In this document: positions 1 to 8,271 of the stretch, one piece after another | How positions within the stretch are numbered: the first letter of the stretch is position 1 | How the letters are laid out: every line of letters begins with the position of its first letter | NCBI GenBank assembly: GCA_964392615.1 | Contig: CAYMRB010000062.1 | Coordinates: forward strand, 1 to 31,114 | Direction: 5' to 3' | Source: CAYMRB01 sp964392615 | Lineage (GTDB): Bacteria; Planctomycetota; UBA8108 | DNA: 31,114 bases | Translations under genes and position numbers: made by a program | The notes under the pieces: model-generated | The model's database searches: none | What the model was told of the DNA's origin: nothing | What the model saw: only the letters and a program-made list of their open reading frames with translations

Positions 1-233
1 TGGAGCTCGTCTTCTCGACGCCGGCCCAGTACATGGTCCAGGGGAACACCCTTGTCAGGACTCGAGACGGCACGACGATCGTCGTCGCGCACCACGTCAG
101 CACCGTCCAATTCGAGCTGACGCCGACGGGGGTCATTCTCGTGAGCTTGCGGGTCATCGTCGATCCGGCCGATCCGGACTCGGATATCGTCAGCGACTTC
201 CGGATCGCGCCGCGGAACATGCTGCAGTTCTGA
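1..233 (+). CDS. Pseudopilin-like protein, C-terminal fragment (5' end outside the window)
   Basis: The reading frame is open from base 3 and ends at a TGA at 231-233, so only about the last 76 residues are present and the start lies upstream of the window. The visible part alternates short beta strands with polar turns: a 'GNTLVRTRDGTT' hairpin, a 'VVAHHVSTVQFEL' strand and a 'GVILVSLRVIVD' strand. This pattern resembles the C-terminal beta region of GspJ/PulJ-type minor pseudopilins or related prepilin-type proteins of type II secretion or type IV pilus systems. The diagnostic N-terminal methylation motif and hydrophobic helix are not visible, so the family is inferred from the strand pattern only. 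A strong hairpin follows 57 bases after the stop. Confidence 0.5.
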   Translation, partial: ELVFSTPAQYMVQGNTLVRTRDGTTIVVAHHVSTVQFELTPTGVILVSLRVIVDPADPDSDIVSDFRIAPRNMLQF

Positions 234-290
234 GTTCACGAGCGGCCTGGCGTTGACCAGAGCGCTCGCCTTCACGCCAATTCCTGTCAC

Positions 291-324
291 GCCCTTCTCG
301 AGCCTCGTTCGGCTCGGGAAGGGC
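291..324. terminator. Strong 14-bp hairpin after the pseudopilin-like gene
   Basis: Bases 291-304 pair with 311-324 around a six-base loop; all 14 pairs form if one G-U wobble is allowed. There is no T tract on either side. It sits between the end of the first gene and the next start at 416, so a transcription end or RNA-stabilising hairpin is the simplest reading. Confidence 0.45.
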
Positions 325-415
325 GACGTTCATCGCTGTCGGGGGTTGCCGTTGATTCTTGGCCACGAGGAGGGGACACTGGCCCGAGAGCCAACGTGTG
401 GGTGAAGGTGGCGTC

Positions 416-2524
416 ATGTCGCGTCCTGTCATCACATTCACGAGTGTCCTCGCGATCGGACTGCTCGTCGTCGCCGTGCACGCCGACGATTGCAACCGCA
501 ACGGCATCGACGATAGCCTCGATCTGTCGGCGTCGGTCGCCGGGTCGTTTCTGGCGGCCGGGACGGTTTCGATCGACAGCAGTGACGACGTCGTCGCCGG
601 CGATTTCGATGGCGATGGCGACATCGATCTCGCGACGTGCATCGCGCTCGATGCCGACGCGACGCCGTTCTTCGAGAACGACGGAAGCGGCCGCCTGGCC
701 GCGCCGTCGCACACGACGGGCAGCCGGAGAGCGGACGAGCTCGTCGCCGCCGATGTCGACGGCGACGGGCGTCTCGATTTGGCGTCACTGCCTCACCGCT
801 TCGACCGGCTCGTCATCGCCTACGGCATGGCGGATGGGTTGCGTGGCGGAAGCGTGTATCCGCTGCAGCGCGGCACGTACGACAGCGACGCCGCGGATTT
901 CGACGGGGATGGCGACATCGACTTCGTGATCGTGTCGCCCGACGGCTCGAGCCGCGTTGAGATCATCCTGCTGCACAATCGAGCCGATAGCGGCGAGCGC
1001 GCGTTCACGACGGAGACGATCAGCGCATCGCCCGCCGTGAATCGAGTCCTCGCGACCGACTTCGACGACGATGGCGATGTCGACCTTGTGCTCGTCGAGC
1101 GGAGAGGCGGCGCCGGTGAGCTGCGCAGGAATCTCGGCGACGGCAGGTTCGGCGCGCCGAGTCGACTCGAGCTCGGCCTCGATGTCGACCAGCTCGTTGC
1201 GGCCGATGTCGACGGAGACTCGAGCACGGAGCTCATCGTCGTCGGACGACCCGGCGCCGCCCCTCCGGTGTGGCGCGTGTTCGGTCGCAGCGTGGACGAC
1301 GCGTTCGAGTTGCGCGCTTCGTACGATCTGCGGGGCCCGCCCGCGTTCCTGCGCGCCGTGGATGTCGACGGTGACGAGGACGTCGACGTCATCACTGGCA
1401 CGAGCCCGTCGCCTACCGTGCAGGTCTATCGCAACGTCGGCGATGGGAGATTCGCGCTACCCCGTCACTTCGAGGTGTCGGAGCCACCGCAGCGAGTCGC
1501 GACGGCGGACCTCGACGACGACGGTCGGCTCGACCTGGTGACGATCGACGGCGCGCGCGAGCAGTCCATGACCGTTCTGCTCGCGACGGAGGCGCCGGCG
1601 AGCGTCGATTGCGACGCGAGCGGCGTTCCGGACGAGTGCGAGATCGCGGCCGCGCCGGCGCTCGACTGTGACGACGACGGCGTCCTCGACGCTTGCCGGA
1701 CCGAGCCGGACGTCGACGAGGACGGCGTTCCGGATCGCTGCGAAGCGCCGGTGTTCCTGTACACGGTCGCGGGGCCGGGGCGACTGGTCGCCGCGCCCGG
1801 CGAGCGCGTCGGTGCGTGGTACGAGTGCGTGATCGTCCCGAGCTCGATCAACGGGAGCGGCATTCAAGGCTGGACGATCGGCATCGCTGCCGAGGAGCCG
1901 CTCGAGATCGTCGACGTGACGACAGCTGGAACGGCAGCGACCGATGCTCACCGCGTCGGATTCGAGGTCACCGAGCTCGCGTCGGACGACGGTCGCCGCG
2001 GCGCTGTCAGCGCGGTGGTCTGGTTCGGCTTCTCGGGAGAGAACTCGCCCATACCGGCCCGCGAGCCAGCCCTGGCCTTGCGACTCTTCGTCGAGACTAC
2101 GGGCCCCGATTCGGAAGACGAGCGCGCCGCCGCGATCTTCTTCACCGACGGTCTGCGCGGTTCCGGCCAGCCTGTCGTCAACGCCATCACCTGGCGTGGG
2201 GAGGTGAAGGAGCCGAACCTCGGTCGGCTCGAGGTCGTCACGACCAGCGCTCCCGTGCCGTTCCTGCGCGGCGATGCGAACGACGATGGCCAGCTCGACA
2301 TCTCCGACGGCGTGGCGATCTTCACGGCGCTGTTCCTCGGCGGTCCGCGCCTCTCCTGCCCGCGCGCGGCCGACGTCGACGACAACGGGCAGATCCAGAT
2401 TACCGACGTGATCGCGCTCTACCGATTCCTGTTCCTCGGCCAGGGAGCGATCGAGCCGGGTTGTCGCGAGGATGCGACGCCCGACGCGCTGTCGTGCGTC
2501 GCGTTCGACGCGTGCTCGACCTAG
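416..2524 (+). CDS. Secreted FG-GAP propeller / cohesin-like / dockerin protein (paralogue 1)
   Basis: A 702-residue exported protein. Residues 1-23 form a signal peptide (hydrophobic stretch 'LAIGLLVVAV' ending 'HA'). Seven DxDxDG-type calcium loops between about 63 and 375 (for example 'DFDGDGDIDLA', 'DVDGDGRLDLA', 'DLDDDGRLDLV') are spaced as FG-GAP/VCBS blades, which fits a seven-bladed integrin-like propeller. A cysteine-rich type-3-like segment ('GVPDECEI', 'DDDGVLDAC') covers about 397-443. A beta-sandwich resembling cohesin covers about 445-615, and a dockerin-like pair of loops ('GDANDDGQLDISD', 'DVDDNGQIQITD') covers 616-702. The ATG at 416 is preferred to the TTG at 359 because AAGGTGG lies five bases upstream of it and the signal peptide begins there. 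Binding or adhesion outside the cell is inferred; no enzyme motif is seen. Its paralogue lies at 6184-8271. Confidence 0.85.
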   Translation: MSRPVITFTSVLAIGLLVVAVHADDCNRNGIDDSLDLSASVAGSFLAAGTVSIDSSDDVVAGDFDGDGDIDLATCIALDADATPFFENDGSGRLAAPSHTTGSRRADELVAADVDGDGRLDLASLPHRFDRLVIAYGMADGLRGGSVYPLQRGTYDSDAADFDGDGDIDFVIVSPDGSSRVEIILLHNRADSGERAFTTETISASPAVNRVLATDFDDDGDVDLVLVERRGGAGELRRNLGDGRFGAPSRLELGLDVDQLVAADVDGDSSTELIVVGRPGAAPPVWRVFGRSVDDAFELRASYDLRGPPAFLRAVDVDGDEDVDVITGTSPSPTVQVYRNVGDGRFALPRHFEVSEPPQRVATADLDDDGRLDLVTIDGAREQSMTVLLATEAPASVDCDASGVPDECEIAAAPALDCDDDGVLDACRTEPDVDEDGVPDRCEAPVFLYTVAGPGRLVAAPGERVGAWYECVIVPSSINGSGIQGWTIGIAAEEPLEIVDVTTAGTAATDAHRVGFEVTELASDDGRRGAVSAVVWFGFSGENSPIPAREPALALRLFVETTGPDSEDERAAAIFFTDGLRGSGQPVVNAITWRGEVKEPNLGRLEVVTTSAPVPFLRGDANDDGQLDISDGVAIFTALFLGGPRLSCPRAADVDDNGQIQITDVIALYRFLFLGQGAIEPGCREDATPDALSCVAFDACST

Positions 2525-2540
2525 CCTAACGGACTGCTAG
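2525..2540. repeat. Probable remnant of the stop-codon palindrome
   Basis: Bases 2528-2540 (AACGGACTGCTAG) match exactly the terminal 13-base core of the right arm of the palindrome at 8267-8434. As in that copy, the repeat abuts the TAG stop of a FG-GAP/dockerin gene, here within CCTAGC at 2520-2525. Only 32 bases separate the two convergent genes, so the body of the element is absent. Confidence 0.5.
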
Positions 2541-2556
2541 CCTGTCGTTCGATCGA

Positions 2557-3402
2557 TCAGAGGGCGCACTGAGGCGTGCACGGCAGCTCGTCGGGCGTCG
2601 CATCTCGACCGCAAGCCGGGAACGGCGGGGAAATGGGCGCGCCGCCATCGAAGAGCGCGTCGAGGAGTGCGATCGGGTCCGTGATCGAGAGCCGGCCGTC
2701 GTCGTCGATGTCGGCGCTCTTCGCACACGCGATCGAGGCGCCCGCGAACAGATGGAGGAGAGCCGTGATCGCGTCGCCGATATCGACATGGCTGTCGCCG
2801 TTCGAATCGCCGCGCACGAACAGCGGTGGAATTCCGGGGCCGGTCGCCGGCTCGGTCGTGGCCGGCTGCACGCTCAAGGATGGAGCCACCGTGATCACGT
2901 AGTGATTCGCCGGAAACGCCGCGCGCTCGGCGGCGGTGACCGGCGCAGCGTCGTTGAACCCGAACGCGACCGGGCTCGGATCGTCGTCGACTCTGGAGAA
3001 GACAAGCGTCAGCACGGGGGCGGTCGTCGGGCGATCGATCGTCACGGGCGCCGCCGTCGTGTCGACGATCGCGGCGTCGACCGAGCCGGCCTCGCCGGTC
3101 TCGAGGTAGACGAAGTCCCACGAGGCGGGAACGGCCGATCCGATCATCGCTGTGGACAGCGTCACGCGCGACGCGTCGTACGAAAGTCGCGCGCCGATCG
3201 CGGCGATGCTCGCTGCGTCGCTCGTGAGAACCAACGAGACCGAGATCGGCTCCGTCGGCGTCGCGACCGGCTCGATCCGGTAGCCGAGCGTCGCCTCGCC
3301 GCGGACCGCGGCCGGCGTCGCGCTCGCGAGCAGCACGACGACCGACGCGAGCCCGCATCGGATGCGTTCGGACTGAGCGGTTCTCGGCTGAATCGACGGC
3401 AA
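2557..3402 (-). CDS. Small secreted cohesin-like plus dockerin protein
   Basis: A 281-residue protein, probably starting at a TTG at 3402. The frame is open further upstream, but that part is arginine-rich and overlaps the esterase gene. From the TTG a signal peptide is apparent (hydrophobic 'CGLASVVVLLASATPAA'), and a GGAGAAAG ribosome site lies in the last codons of the esterase gene. Residues about 45-185 form a beta-sandwich of the cohesin-like kind (strands such as 'ISVSLVLTSD' and 'APVLTLVFSRV'). Residues 194-281 are a dockerin-like pair ('GDSNGDSHVDIGD', 'DIDDDGRLSITD') ending in the shared cysteine motif. The start lies two bases after the esterase stop, so translational coupling is likely. 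A scaffold or adaptor role for the esterase is inferred; no catalytic motif is visible. Confidence 0.72.
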   Translation of the reverse strand: MPSIQPRTAQSERIRCGLASVVVLLASATPAAVRGEATLGYRIEPVATPTEPISVSLVLTSDAASIAAIGARLSYDASRVTLSTAMIGSAVPASWDFVYLETGEAGSVDAAIVDTTAAPVTIDRPTTAPVLTLVFSRVDDDPSPVAFGFNDAAPVTAAERAAFPANHYVITVAPSLSVQPATTEPATGPGIPPLFVRGDSNGDSHVDIGDAITALLHLFAGASIACAKSADIDDDGRLSITDPIALLDALFDGGAPISPPFPACGRDATPDELPCTPQCAL

Positions 3403-3404
3403 CG

Positions 3405-5645
3405 CTACTTTCTCCGGTGGATTCGCAAGCGGTTCTCGCCGCGTCGAATCGTCACATCCTGGATCGTCACGAGCCCGTAGCGATCTGCGACGACGTCGCC
3501 CGCTGCCAGCTTGTCGCCGTCTTGAGCGACACGCCACTCGAAGCGATCTCCGGGCTTCGCTCGAAACGACTGGCAACGACGCGGCGTCACGTCGACGGTG
3601 CAGCTCGCGCGCGGGGCATCCTGCAGCAGGATGATCGTCATCTGCCACGTATCGAGGGTATCGGTCGCGTCGTCGGTTCGCCACCGCAGATGCCCGTTGA
3701 GCTGTCCCTTCGGCGTGCCGGTCGCCGCATCGCCCTTACCCGGGTCGTCGTCGAGCGAACAGTTCGCGAACGCGGGGAGCGTGCGGTCGCTTCGTACGTC
3801 GAGGTCGAAGTTCGAGCCGATCAGGGTGCGCGTGCCGTGCCCGCCCATGGCCCAGTTGAAGATATGCGGGCGCCGGGTCTCCTGCAGGGCGCGAGCGAAC
3901 TCGACCGCCTGCGCCCAACCGATCGCTCCGTCGTTCTTGCCGTTCGAAGCGACGATGAAGCCCGTCTCCTTCGCGACGTTCGTTCGCAGCCACCATGCGT
4001 CGGAGTACCAGTCCCACGGCGAGGTCGAGCCGTCCTGCATCGTGATGTTCGCATCGCGCGGGCCGTAGACCGCGCGGTACGAGCCGGCGAACTGCGGGCT
4101 GCGTTCGGGGATGTGCACGCCGACCCAGCCGATAGCCCATGCGATGCGGTCTCCGTGGCGCACGGCGAACATCGGCGCGCCGGATCCTCCCATGCTGTTG
4201 CCGGCCGTGAACACGCGCGCGAGGTCGAGGCGTGGCCAGTGGGCGCGCACGGACTCCGGCGCCTCTTGCCATTGGCGGCTTGCCCAGTCGAGGAACGCGA
4301 ACAAGCGGTCCATCGTGAACGGATGCACGTGGCCATCGCCCCAGGCCTTGTTCGTGCCGTAAGCTTCGTGGTAGCCCGTCCACCAGTCGTAGGGCACTTG
4401 ATTCGACGCGATCAGCACCGCGCCGCGGTGTGCGTTGTACCACCAGCCGTAGCCGCCATTGCAACTGCCGCCCCAGCAGTGAAGGTGCAGCCCGACGGGG
4501 GCGGGGTCGGCGCGCACGGCCCTGTTCCGTGTCGCTCGGGACTTCGGTTCCGAGTCGAGCGGAATCGCGACGAGGTAGTCGATGGGCACGCTCGGGCGCG
4601 ACGCGCGCGGCCACGATTCCCAGCGCGTGTAAATCAGTCGGGCGATGTTTCCCTGCCGGTAGTGCCAGCCCTTCTTCGGATCCGGTCGCTCGACCCACTG
4701 AAGGACCGGAGCGCCGGGGCCGACGCGCTCGCGAGTCGGCGTCGCCGTCGCGTTCTTGCCCGCTGCAAACCGATCTAGGTCTTCCTCGCCGTCGATCGCG
4801 ACGGTGACCGCATAGTACGCGGAACCCGCCGCGCGCGGGTTGTGCGCCCAGACACCGGTTCCCCACGGGAGCGGCTCGCCGCCATCTCGAACGCGATAGC
4901 GCACGGGCGGCTTCTTCTTCGTCGCACCCTGATGGTAGCTGTCGTTCCAGCCGGTGAGTGGGCCGCACTCCCCGACGAGTGCGGCGGCGTCGATCGTTCG
5001 CGCCGTGATCGGGCGCGTCGAGCGCCAGACGCGGTATCGCGTTCCGGGGTGCTCCTTCGCCAGCCGCGTGCGCAGCAGCGCGACGTCGGCGCCGGTGTCG
5101 AGGGGAGTGAACCGGGCCGGGTACGGTTCGCGAAACGTGATCAGCGACTGGCCGTCGCGATGCACGACGCCGATCTCCTCCACGACGGGCGTCCGCTTCG
5201 AACGCACCCTGCCTTCGAGGTAGGACACCTCGAGGCGTCGAACTCGCGACACTGCACTCTCGACTACGAGCTCGAGCGGCTTGCGCGCGTTGACCGCAGC
5301 GCGCACGACAGCCAGACCGTCGAGACCGACACCGAGCGGCATCGCGAAGCGTAGCTTCTCGCCGGGTCGCCCGACGGGGAACACGCTCGTCGGAGCGACC
5401 GGGCGACGGCCCTGCTCGGGCGGGGCGAGAATCAGCTCGGCGCGGAAGATCGTCGCGTCGGCCGGTAGCGCCGACAGATCGACCGTCAGAGTCCGCGTCC
5501 GGGGGGCGTACCGCAGCGTACGCGGAAACGTCCCGCTCCCGTCGGGCGTGAAGGTCGCGGTTGCTGCGGCCGGCAGGAGCGAGCCACAAGACAAGAAGAT
5601 GCCGAGGACGGCGATCCGGCGAGTGAACCTCGAGGCGGGGGGCAT
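3405..5645 (-). CDS. Secreted alpha/beta-hydrolase (serine esterase-like)
   Basis: A 746-residue protein with a signal peptide ('RIAVLGIFLSCGSLLPAAATA') from the ATG at 5645, which has AGGA about nine bases upstream. The N-terminal half is beta-rich. The catalytic part has an alpha/beta-hydrolase layout: an oxyanion-type 'LHLHCWGGSCNGG' segment, the nucleophile elbow 'GNSMGGSG' with Ser484, an acid in 'NGKNDGAIGW' (Asp572) and His603 in 'MGGHGT'. The order Ser-Asp-His and the spacing are as expected for serine esterases related to PHB-depolymerase or acetyl/feruloyl esterases. The substrate cannot be read from sequence; a polysaccharide ester or polyester is plausible. Unlike its neighbours it has no dockerin, but the next gene on the same strand supplies a cohesin-like domain and a dockerin and begins two bases after its stop. 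Confidence 0.78.
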   Translation of the reverse strand: MPPASRFTRRIAVLGIFLSCGSLLPAAATATFTPDGSGTFPRTLRYAPRTRTLTVDLSALPADATIFRAELILAPPEQGRRPVAPTSVFPVGRPGEKLRFAMPLGVGLDGLAVVRAAVNARKPLELVVESAVSRVRRLEVSYLEGRVRSKRTPVVEEIGVVHRDGQSLITFREPYPARFTPLDTGADVALLRTRLAKEHPGTRYRVWRSTRPITARTIDAAALVGECGPLTGWNDSYHQGATKKKPPVRYRVRDGGEPLPWGTGVWAHNPRAAGSAYYAVTVAIDGEEDLDRFAAGKNATATPTRERVGPGAPVLQWVERPDPKKGWHYRQGNIARLIYTRWESWPRASRPSVPIDYLVAIPLDSEPKSRATRNRAVRADPAPVGLHLHCWGGSCNGGYGWWYNAHRGAVLIASNQVPYDWWTGYHEAYGTNKAWGDGHVHPFTMDRLFAFLDWASRQWQEAPESVRAHWPRLDLARVFTAGNSMGGSGAPMFAVRHGDRIAWAIGWVGVHIPERSPQFAGSYRAVYGPRDANITMQDGSTSPWDWYSDAWWLRTNVAKETGFIVASNGKNDGAIGWAQAVEFARALQETRRPHIFNWAMGGHGTRTLIGSNFDLDVRSDRTLPAFANCSLDDDPGKGDAATGTPKGQLNGHLRWRTDDATDTLDTWQMTIILLQDAPRASCTVDVTPRRCQSFRAKPGDRFEWRVAQDGDKLAAGDVVADRYGLVTIQDVTIRRGENRLRIHRRK

Positions 5646-5790
5646 GCGTCGTGTCCTGTTTCGATGGGGCGGCCTCCGGCGACTCGGGCGCCCGGTCTGG
5701 TCGGAGAGGGATCGGAGTCCAGCGGCGACTCGACCGCGTACCAGGATAGCGGCTCGCGCGTGGCGCGGCGAGGGGAGGGGCACGAGCAGT

Positions 5791-5839
5791 GTCGGAGTCG
5801 GTGTCGGTGTCGGAGTCGGAGTCGGAGTAGTCGGCGTCG
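5791..5839. repeat. GTCGGA/GTCGGT hexanucleotide tract
   Basis: Six uninterrupted hexamers run from 5791 to 5826 with A/T variation at the sixth base, followed by a degenerate GTA-GTCGGC-GTCG tail. The tract is in the divergent intergenic region and is directly followed by a different hexamer array. Confidence 0.85.
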
Positions 5840-5871
5840 AACCCGAACCCGAACCCGAACCCGAACCCGAA
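5840..5871. repeat. AACCCG hexanucleotide tract
   Basis: Five exact AACCCG units occupy 5840-5869, followed by AA. The array abuts the GTCGGA tract and precedes the 31-bp inverted repeat by 14 bases. Confidence 0.85.
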
Positions 5872-5885
5872 AGACCAAGAAGGAC

Positions 5886-5978
5886 TCACCACAGAGTCAC
5901 CGAGCGCACAGAGAAGAGGAAGGCAGAGAAGAAGGAGCTTCTCCGTGCTTCTCTGTGCTCTCCGTGACTCTGTGGTGA
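5886..5978. repeat. 31-bp inverted repeat with a 31-base loop ('CACCACAGAGTCAC' type)
   Basis: Arm 5886-5916 and the reverse complement of arm 5948-5978 match at 29 of 31 positions. The loop (5917-5947) has further GAGAAG/CTTCTC pairing potential. From memory, dispersed elements with CACCACAGAG...CACAGAGAA cores occur between genes in many planctomycete and environmental genomes; this could not be searched here. Its base composition (A/G-rich on one strand) contrasts with the surrounding GC-rich DNA. Confidence 0.8.
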
Positions 5979-6040
5979 ATTCTCTTCTCTTGGCTCGCGC
6001 GACGGGCGAATCGGGATCCCGCCGTGTGTTGCAGCGTTAC

Positions 6041-6073
6041 GGTCGGCGTCCGTGTCGGCGTCGGTGTCGGCTC
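6041..6073. repeat. Second degenerate GTCGGC/GTCGGT tract
   Basis: GTCGGC-GTCCGT-GTCGGC-GTCGGT-GTCGGC hexamers, related to the tract at 5791, lie on the other side of the inverted repeat. The two hexamer arrays therefore bracket the hairpin. Confidence 0.7.
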
Positions 6074-6183
6074 CGCAACTCCGCGGGTACGCCGGGCGGG
6101 GCCGAAGGGCGGACCATTGACGCGGTCGTCTCCGTCCGTCAGATTGTCGGTGCACATCGCGGCAGGCTGCGAGGGCGGGAACC

Positions 6184-8271
6184 ATGTTGCGTCTCGGCTG
6201 TTTCATCGTCGGTCTACTCTCGTGCGGCGCCCTGCTCTGCGTCGGGGCACGTGCGGAGGACTGCAACGGCAACGGCGTCGACGACGCCGTCGATCTGACG
6301 GAGCCCGTGGGCGGATCGTTTGCGCCCTTCGATACGTTCCGGATGGATGGCGACGATGTCATCGCTCGCGACTTCGACGGCGATGGCGACGTCGACCTCG
6401 CGACGTTCGTCGCGATCTCCGGCGAAGGCGTCCTCGCGCCGCCCTTCATCGAGAATGACGGCGACGCCGGGCTGACCCCTCCAACCGTTCCACGGGCCAG
6501 CCGGGCGAAGGGGAAGCTCTTCGCCGCGGACATCGACGCCGACGGGTACCTCGATCTGGCGACGCATTCCAGCAGGCTCGGCGGTCTCGTCGTCGCCTAC
6601 GGCATCGCGGGAGGGCTGGGGCCGGGCAGCCAGCAGCTGGACGGTACGGCCTATGGCTACGACGCCGCGGACCTCGACGGCGATGGCGACGTCGACTTCG
6701 CGACCGTGAGCCCCGACGGCAGGAGCCGCGTCGAGATCCGGCTGCTGCGCAATCTGGCCGCGACCGGCACCCAGGCGTTCGTGCCGGAAGTGATCGGCGA
6801 GTCGACGTTCCTCGATCGGATTCTCGCGACTGACCTCGACGGCGACGGCGATGCCGATCTCGTGCTGGCGAGACGAAACGAGAGGATCGGCCAGTCGCGC
6901 GAGAATCTCGGCGGCGGCATCTTCGGCGCGCCGCGTCGACTCGACTTCGGAGTGAACGTTTGCTGCATCGTCGCGGCCGACGTCACCGGCGACGCAGCAG
7001 AGGAGCTTCTCGTCGCAGGACGTTCGCACTGGCGAGTGCTCGTTCACGGCGCCGACGGTTCGCTCGTGACGCACGCGGAGCTCGAGCTCAGCGGCTCGCC
7101 CGAGTTTTTCGACGCGGTCGACGTCGACGGCGACGGTGCGATCGACGTGCTCCTCCAGACGACCGAGTCGCGCGGCATGCGCGTCTACCGCAACGCAGGC
7201 GGGCGGTTTGCGCTGCCTCGCCACGTCCGCACGTCCGAGCCGCCGCAGGCGACCGCGGTCGCGGACCTCGATGGCGATGGTCGGCTCGACCTCGTGACGT
7301 TGGGCGGCAGGCCGTCGTCTCTGACCGTCTTCGCGGGAACGATGGTTGCCGCGAGCGACGATTGCGACCTCAGCGGCGTGCCGGACGAGTGCGAGATCGC
7401 CGCAGCCCCGGAGATCGACTGCGACGACGACGGCGTCCTCGACGCATGCCGCTCCGATCCGGATCTCGACGAGAACGGCCTCCCGGATCACTGCGAGGGG
7501 CCGGTCTTCCTGTACACGATCACCGGACCGGAGCGGCTCGCCGCGGCCCCGGGCGAACGCGTCGAGGCGTGGTATGAGTGCGCGATTGTACCGAGTGCGG
7601 TGCCGTACGACGAAGGAGCGTCGGGCTGGTCGCTCGGCGTCACCGCTGATGGCCCGCTCGAGATCGTCGCGGCGACCACAGAAGGGACGCGAGTGGACGA
7701 CATCCTGTTGTGGGGCGGGTTCGAGGTCGTCGAGTTCGCGTCGGACGGCGACCGTCGCGGCGTCGTAAGCGCCGTGGCCGGTTTTCTGGGCGCGCCGCGG
7801 CTGCTCCCTCGAGAGCCGTCGACGGTTCTCCGCTTCCGCGTCGAGACCGTCGGGCCTGTTCCAGAAGGCGAGCGGCTCGGGGCGATCTACTTCGTCGACG
7901 GGCTGCGTGGATCCGGTCAACCGGTCCCCAACGACGTGACCTGGTCCGGCATGACCGTCACCCCGTCCCTCGACCGCCTCGAGGTCGTCACGACCAGCAC
8001 GGCCGTGCCGTTTCGCCGCGGCGACGCGAACGACGATGGGCAGCTCGACATCTCCGACGGCGCCGCGATCTTCACGGCGCTGTTCCTCGGCGGAGCGCCA
8101 CTGGGGTGTCCGCGCGCTGCCGACGTCGACGACAATGGGCGCGTGCAGGTGACGGACGTCATCGCGCTCTACCGCTTTCTCTTCCTCGGTGAGAGCTCGA
8201 TCGACTCGCGCTGCGGCGACGACACCACGCCGGACGCGCTGTCCTGCGTCGCGTTCGACGGTTGTGCCTAG
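6184..8271 (+). CDS. Secreted FG-GAP propeller / cohesin-like / dockerin protein (paralogue 2)
   Basis: A 695-residue paralogue of the protein at 416-2524 with the same order of parts. It has a signal peptide ('CFIVGLLSCGALLCVGARA'), a 'DCNGNGVDD' calcium motif and seven blade loops between about 60 and 370 (for example 'DFDGDGDVDLA', 'DLDGDGDVDFA', 'DLDGDGRLDLV'). The fifth blade loop is degenerate ('DVTGDAAEELL'), as in paralogue 1 ('DVDGDSSTELI'). Type-3-like cysteine loops cover about 393-439, a cohesin-like sandwich 440-609 and a dockerin pair 610-695. GAGGGCGGGA precedes the ATG. The dockerin-coding DNA is more alike between the two genes than the propeller DNA, by eye. The TAG stop lies inside the first five bases of a 168-bp palindrome. 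The role is inferred to be extracellular binding. Confidence 0.85.
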   Translation: MLRLGCFIVGLLSCGALLCVGARAEDCNGNGVDDAVDLTEPVGGSFAPFDTFRMDGDDVIARDFDGDGDVDLATFVAISGEGVLAPPFIENDGDAGLTPPTVPRASRAKGKLFAADIDADGYLDLATHSSRLGGLVVAYGIAGGLGPGSQQLDGTAYGYDAADLDGDGDVDFATVSPDGRSRVEIRLLRNLAATGTQAFVPEVIGESTFLDRILATDLDGDGDADLVLARRNERIGQSRENLGGGIFGAPRRLDFGVNVCCIVAADVTGDAAEELLVAGRSHWRVLVHGADGSLVTHAELELSGSPEFFDAVDVDGDGAIDVLLQTTESRGMRVYRNAGGRFALPRHVRTSEPPQATAVADLDGDGRLDLVTLGGRPSSLTVFAGTMVAASDDCDLSGVPDECEIAAAPEIDCDDDGVLDACRSDPDLDENGLPDHCEGPVFLYTITGPERLAAAPGERVEAWYECAIVPSAVPYDEGASGWSLGVTADGPLEIVAATTEGTRVDDILLWGGFEVVEFASDGDRRGVVSAVAGFLGAPRLLPREPSTVLRFRVETVGPVPEGERLGAIYFVDGLRGSGQPVPNDVTWSGMTVTPSLDRLEVVTTSTAVPFRRGDANDDGQLDISDGAAIFTALFLGGAPLGCPRAADVDDNGRVQVTDVIALYRFLFLGESSIDSRCGDDTTPDALSCVAFDGCA

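Larger units (their letters stand above)
5646..6183. other. Divergent intergenic region rich in simple repeats
   Basis: This 538-base gap lies between the start of the esterase gene (minus) and the start of paralogue 2 (plus). It holds GTCGGA/T hexamers, AACCCG hexamers, a 31-bp inverted repeat and a second GTCGGC-type tract, each listed separately. Open frames through it translate to low-complexity arginine-, VGVG- or EPEP-type strings and are not credible genes. The region must contain the promoters of both flanking genes, but no clear -35/-10 pair was found. Confidence 0.7.

Noticed and set aside
2557..5645. Esterase and small cohesin-like/dockerin gene as one gene broken by a stop
   Set aside because: The two are in different frames, and the second has its own ribosome site and signal peptide, so two coupled genes is the simpler reading.
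3736..5892. A 718-codon frame overlapping the esterase gene on the same strand
   Set aside because: Its start lies in the hexamer arrays and the product is arginine-rich with no domain, while the overlapping frame has a complete serine hydrolase triad.
5791..6073. Possible CRISPR array in the repeat-rich gap
   Set aside because: The repeats are six-base tandem units without spacers, and there are no cas genes.
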